Assembly: GCF_032118995.1 (NCBI RefSeq)
Contig: NC_092648.1
Location: 15,776,450 to 15,840,449 of the forward strand
Length of the DNA stretch: 64,000 nucleotides
Origin: Asterias amurensis
Taxonomy: Eukaryota; Echinodermata; Asteroidea; Forcipulatida; Asteriidae
Direction: 5' to 3'
Positions 62,346 to 64,000 of the stretch are shown piece by piece. Position 1 is the first letter of the stretch. Each line of letters starts with the position of its first letter. The position numbers and the translations under genes were made by a program. A model generated the notes under the pieces. It was not told where the DNA came from. It searched no databases and was given only the letters and a program-made list of their open reading frames with translations.

Positions 62346-62534
62346 TGGGCTTACTACTTTTCACTTCAAGGTGCTTTCAATTGTCTAGTGTAACAATAAC
62401 ACTAACTCCCAAAATTCCCTCCTCACATGGTTTTCTTTGCTCGTTTTTTTTTTTTAAGTTTGGTGAATTCAGCAAAAATACAGGGTGCTCATCCTATCAA
62501 TAGCTACTTACATGTATGGATCAGAGATAAATGT

Positions 62535-62617
62535 GATACACAGCAAGACAAATAACTCTGAAGGAGAAGTCTAGAGTCGAGAAAAACATCCAAAAGCAAA
62601 ATTTTCTGGTAAGATTG

Positions 62618-62690
<73 letters not shown>
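62535..62690. repeat. Dispersed repeat with long (GA)n microsatellite, copy 2
   Basis: Same lead-in as 60597-60712, then about 65 bp of almost pure (ag)n at 62621-62688 with one interruption (agaagag). Confidence 0.88.
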
Positions 62691-62879
62691 ACAAAATCCC
62701 TAAATTCAGCAATAATATATCGCTCATCCCATCAATCAATAGCCAATTATTGATCAGAGACTTAGGACACTGAGACAAGTGATGAGAACAGACTTCTAGT
62801 ATTTGAGATGGTCTGTCTGAGGAAAATCCATTGGGTAACCCCAATGTTACCATAAGACATTGAAAAACGTATCAGTCAG

Positions 62880-63890
62880 AGATACCCTGGACTAAAAGCA
62901 AAGCAGCTATCATACTTTGGGAACACTAAAAGAATGACAGCAAGTCGTTACCCCAAAACTCAGGCTCGAAGGCAATAATATTGATGAATTGATGCCCAGA
63001 GGAAGACCACAGAAGCGCTGGGCGGATGATATCAAGTCCTTTTGTGCCGATCTGGGCATTACATCGCCAGTCAACGCAGCTATCATACTTTGGCTACACT
63101 AAAAGGATGATGGCAAGTCGTTACCCAAATCTTGTCCTCGAAGGCAATAACATTGATGTATCAATGTTCGGAGGAGGACCACAGAAATGCAGGATACTAG
63201 ATGACATCAAGTACACATAAATGTGCTTTGGCCACACTAAAAGGATTACGGCAAGTCGCTACCCAAACTTGTGCTCGAAGGCAATAATATTGTATCAAGG
63301 GTCGGAGGATGACCACAGAAATGCTGGGCGGATGAAATCAAGTCCTCTAGTGCCAATCTTGGGCAAGACATCACCGGTCAGAGCAGCCATCATACATGTA
63401 CTTTGGCCACACTAAAAGGATAATGGCAAGTCGTTACCCCAACTTGTGCTCAAAGGCAATAATATTGATGTATCAAATAGAAGAGCACAGAAACGCTGGG
63501 CTGATGATATCAAGTCCTCTAGTGCCAATCTTGGCATTACATCACTGGCTAATGCAGCTATCATTCTTTGCCTAAACCAAAAGGATGACAGCAAGTCGTT
63601 ACCCCCAAATCTTGAGCTCGAAAGCCAATAATATTGATGTATCAAAGCCCAGAGGAAGACCACAGAAACGCTGGGCGGATGATATCAAGTCCTTTGCATC
63701 ACTGGTCAAAGCACCTATCATATTTTGGCCACACTAAAAGGATGATGGCAGTGGCACACTGTTCTCGAGGGCAATATTGATGGACCAATGCCCAGATGAA
63801 GAACAAGGAAATTCTGGACAGCTCGTACCGATCTGGGCATCACATCACTGGGTCAGTGCTGGACATCAAGCAAATGACAGAATAGCGTGG
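62880..63890 (+). repeat. Tandem array of about six units derived from a LINE C-terminal segment
   Basis: Units of irregular length (about 138-175 bp, judged from caagtcg at 62941, 63114, 63252, 63427 and 63592) carry agctatcatactttggc, aaaggatgatggcaagtcgt, gaaggcaataatattgatg and accacagaaacgctgggcgg. One frame of the first unit reads RGRPQKRWADDIKSF and ADLGITSPVNAAIILW. GRPxxRWxDDIK is a known end-motif of some non-LTR reverse transcriptases. Stops and frame changes break every unit. Confidence 0.75.
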
Positions 63891-64000
63891 CGACTGATAG
63901 TGGATAGGCAGGGCCCCCTTGTGAGGAAAGCTTTAGTCAAAGTCACATGTATTTCTATCATCATTGATCAGAGTCCTCACTCCTCAAACATTCATGATTA

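Noticed and set aside
62063..62503. 146-codon plus-strand open frame
   Set aside because: No domain, no splice or start context; the C-terminal part is low-complexity Phe from a poly-T run. Composition follows the G+C-rich segment rather than codon use.

Overview
The window is animal nuclear DNA: AT-rich, with short exons, GT-AG introns and very many interspersed repeats. The protein-coding genes are clearly metazoan. The repeat style (TTAA-flanked palindromic miniature transposons, tRNA-derived SINEs, LINE 3' fragments with TTATT tails) and the large single-exon amine-type receptor suggest a deuterostome, most likely an echinoderm and perhaps a sea star. The phylum is an inference; no species was identified. 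No operons, CRISPR arrays or bacterial features were seen.

Layout. (1) About 1-17.25 kb, minus strand: SART1 (tri-snRNP 110K / Snu66 family), starting at 17244. Thirteen exons are readable (690 codons, all splice phases agree); the C-terminal part lies beyond the left edge. Its introns are packed with transposon fragments, a 56-bp-arm palindrome, a minisatellite and a tandem trimer of a tRNA-like SINE. (2) 17.3-30 kb: intergenic, no convincing host gene; MITEs, foldback elements, a diverged tandem repeat and a broken LINE reverse-transcriptase tail. (3) 30100-31191, minus: an intact single-exon amine-type GPCR of 363 aa, closest in feel to histamine H3/H4 receptors. (4) 31.6-33.5 kb: a diverged tandem array with a MITE inserted in it. 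(5) 34658-41928, plus: a complete EIF4A3 gene of 12 exons and 401 aa, the DEAD-box core of the exon junction complex. (6) 43.4-50.3 kb: non-coding, MITE-rich. (7) 50272-57555, minus: the last five coding exons of a TRIM9/TRIM67-type E3 ligase (end of coiled coil, COS, FN3, SPRY); its RING and B-box exons were not found to the right. (8) 57.6-64 kb: intronic or intergenic repeats, including GA-rich repeats and a tandem array derived from a LINE C-terminal segment.

SART1 and EIF4A3 both act in pre-mRNA splicing (tri-snRNP assembly and exon junction marking), but they are separated by about 17 kb and a receptor gene, so joint regulation is not implied. EIF4A3 and the TRIM gene are convergent. 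The most informative non-genic material is the transposon set: four TTAA-flanked palindromic families, two of which share a subterminal block; a 132-bp hAT-like MITE with intact 8-bp target duplications in the first introns of both splicing genes; several nested insertions from which the empty site can be read; and three copies of a hairpin-bearing repeat with a compensatory base change.
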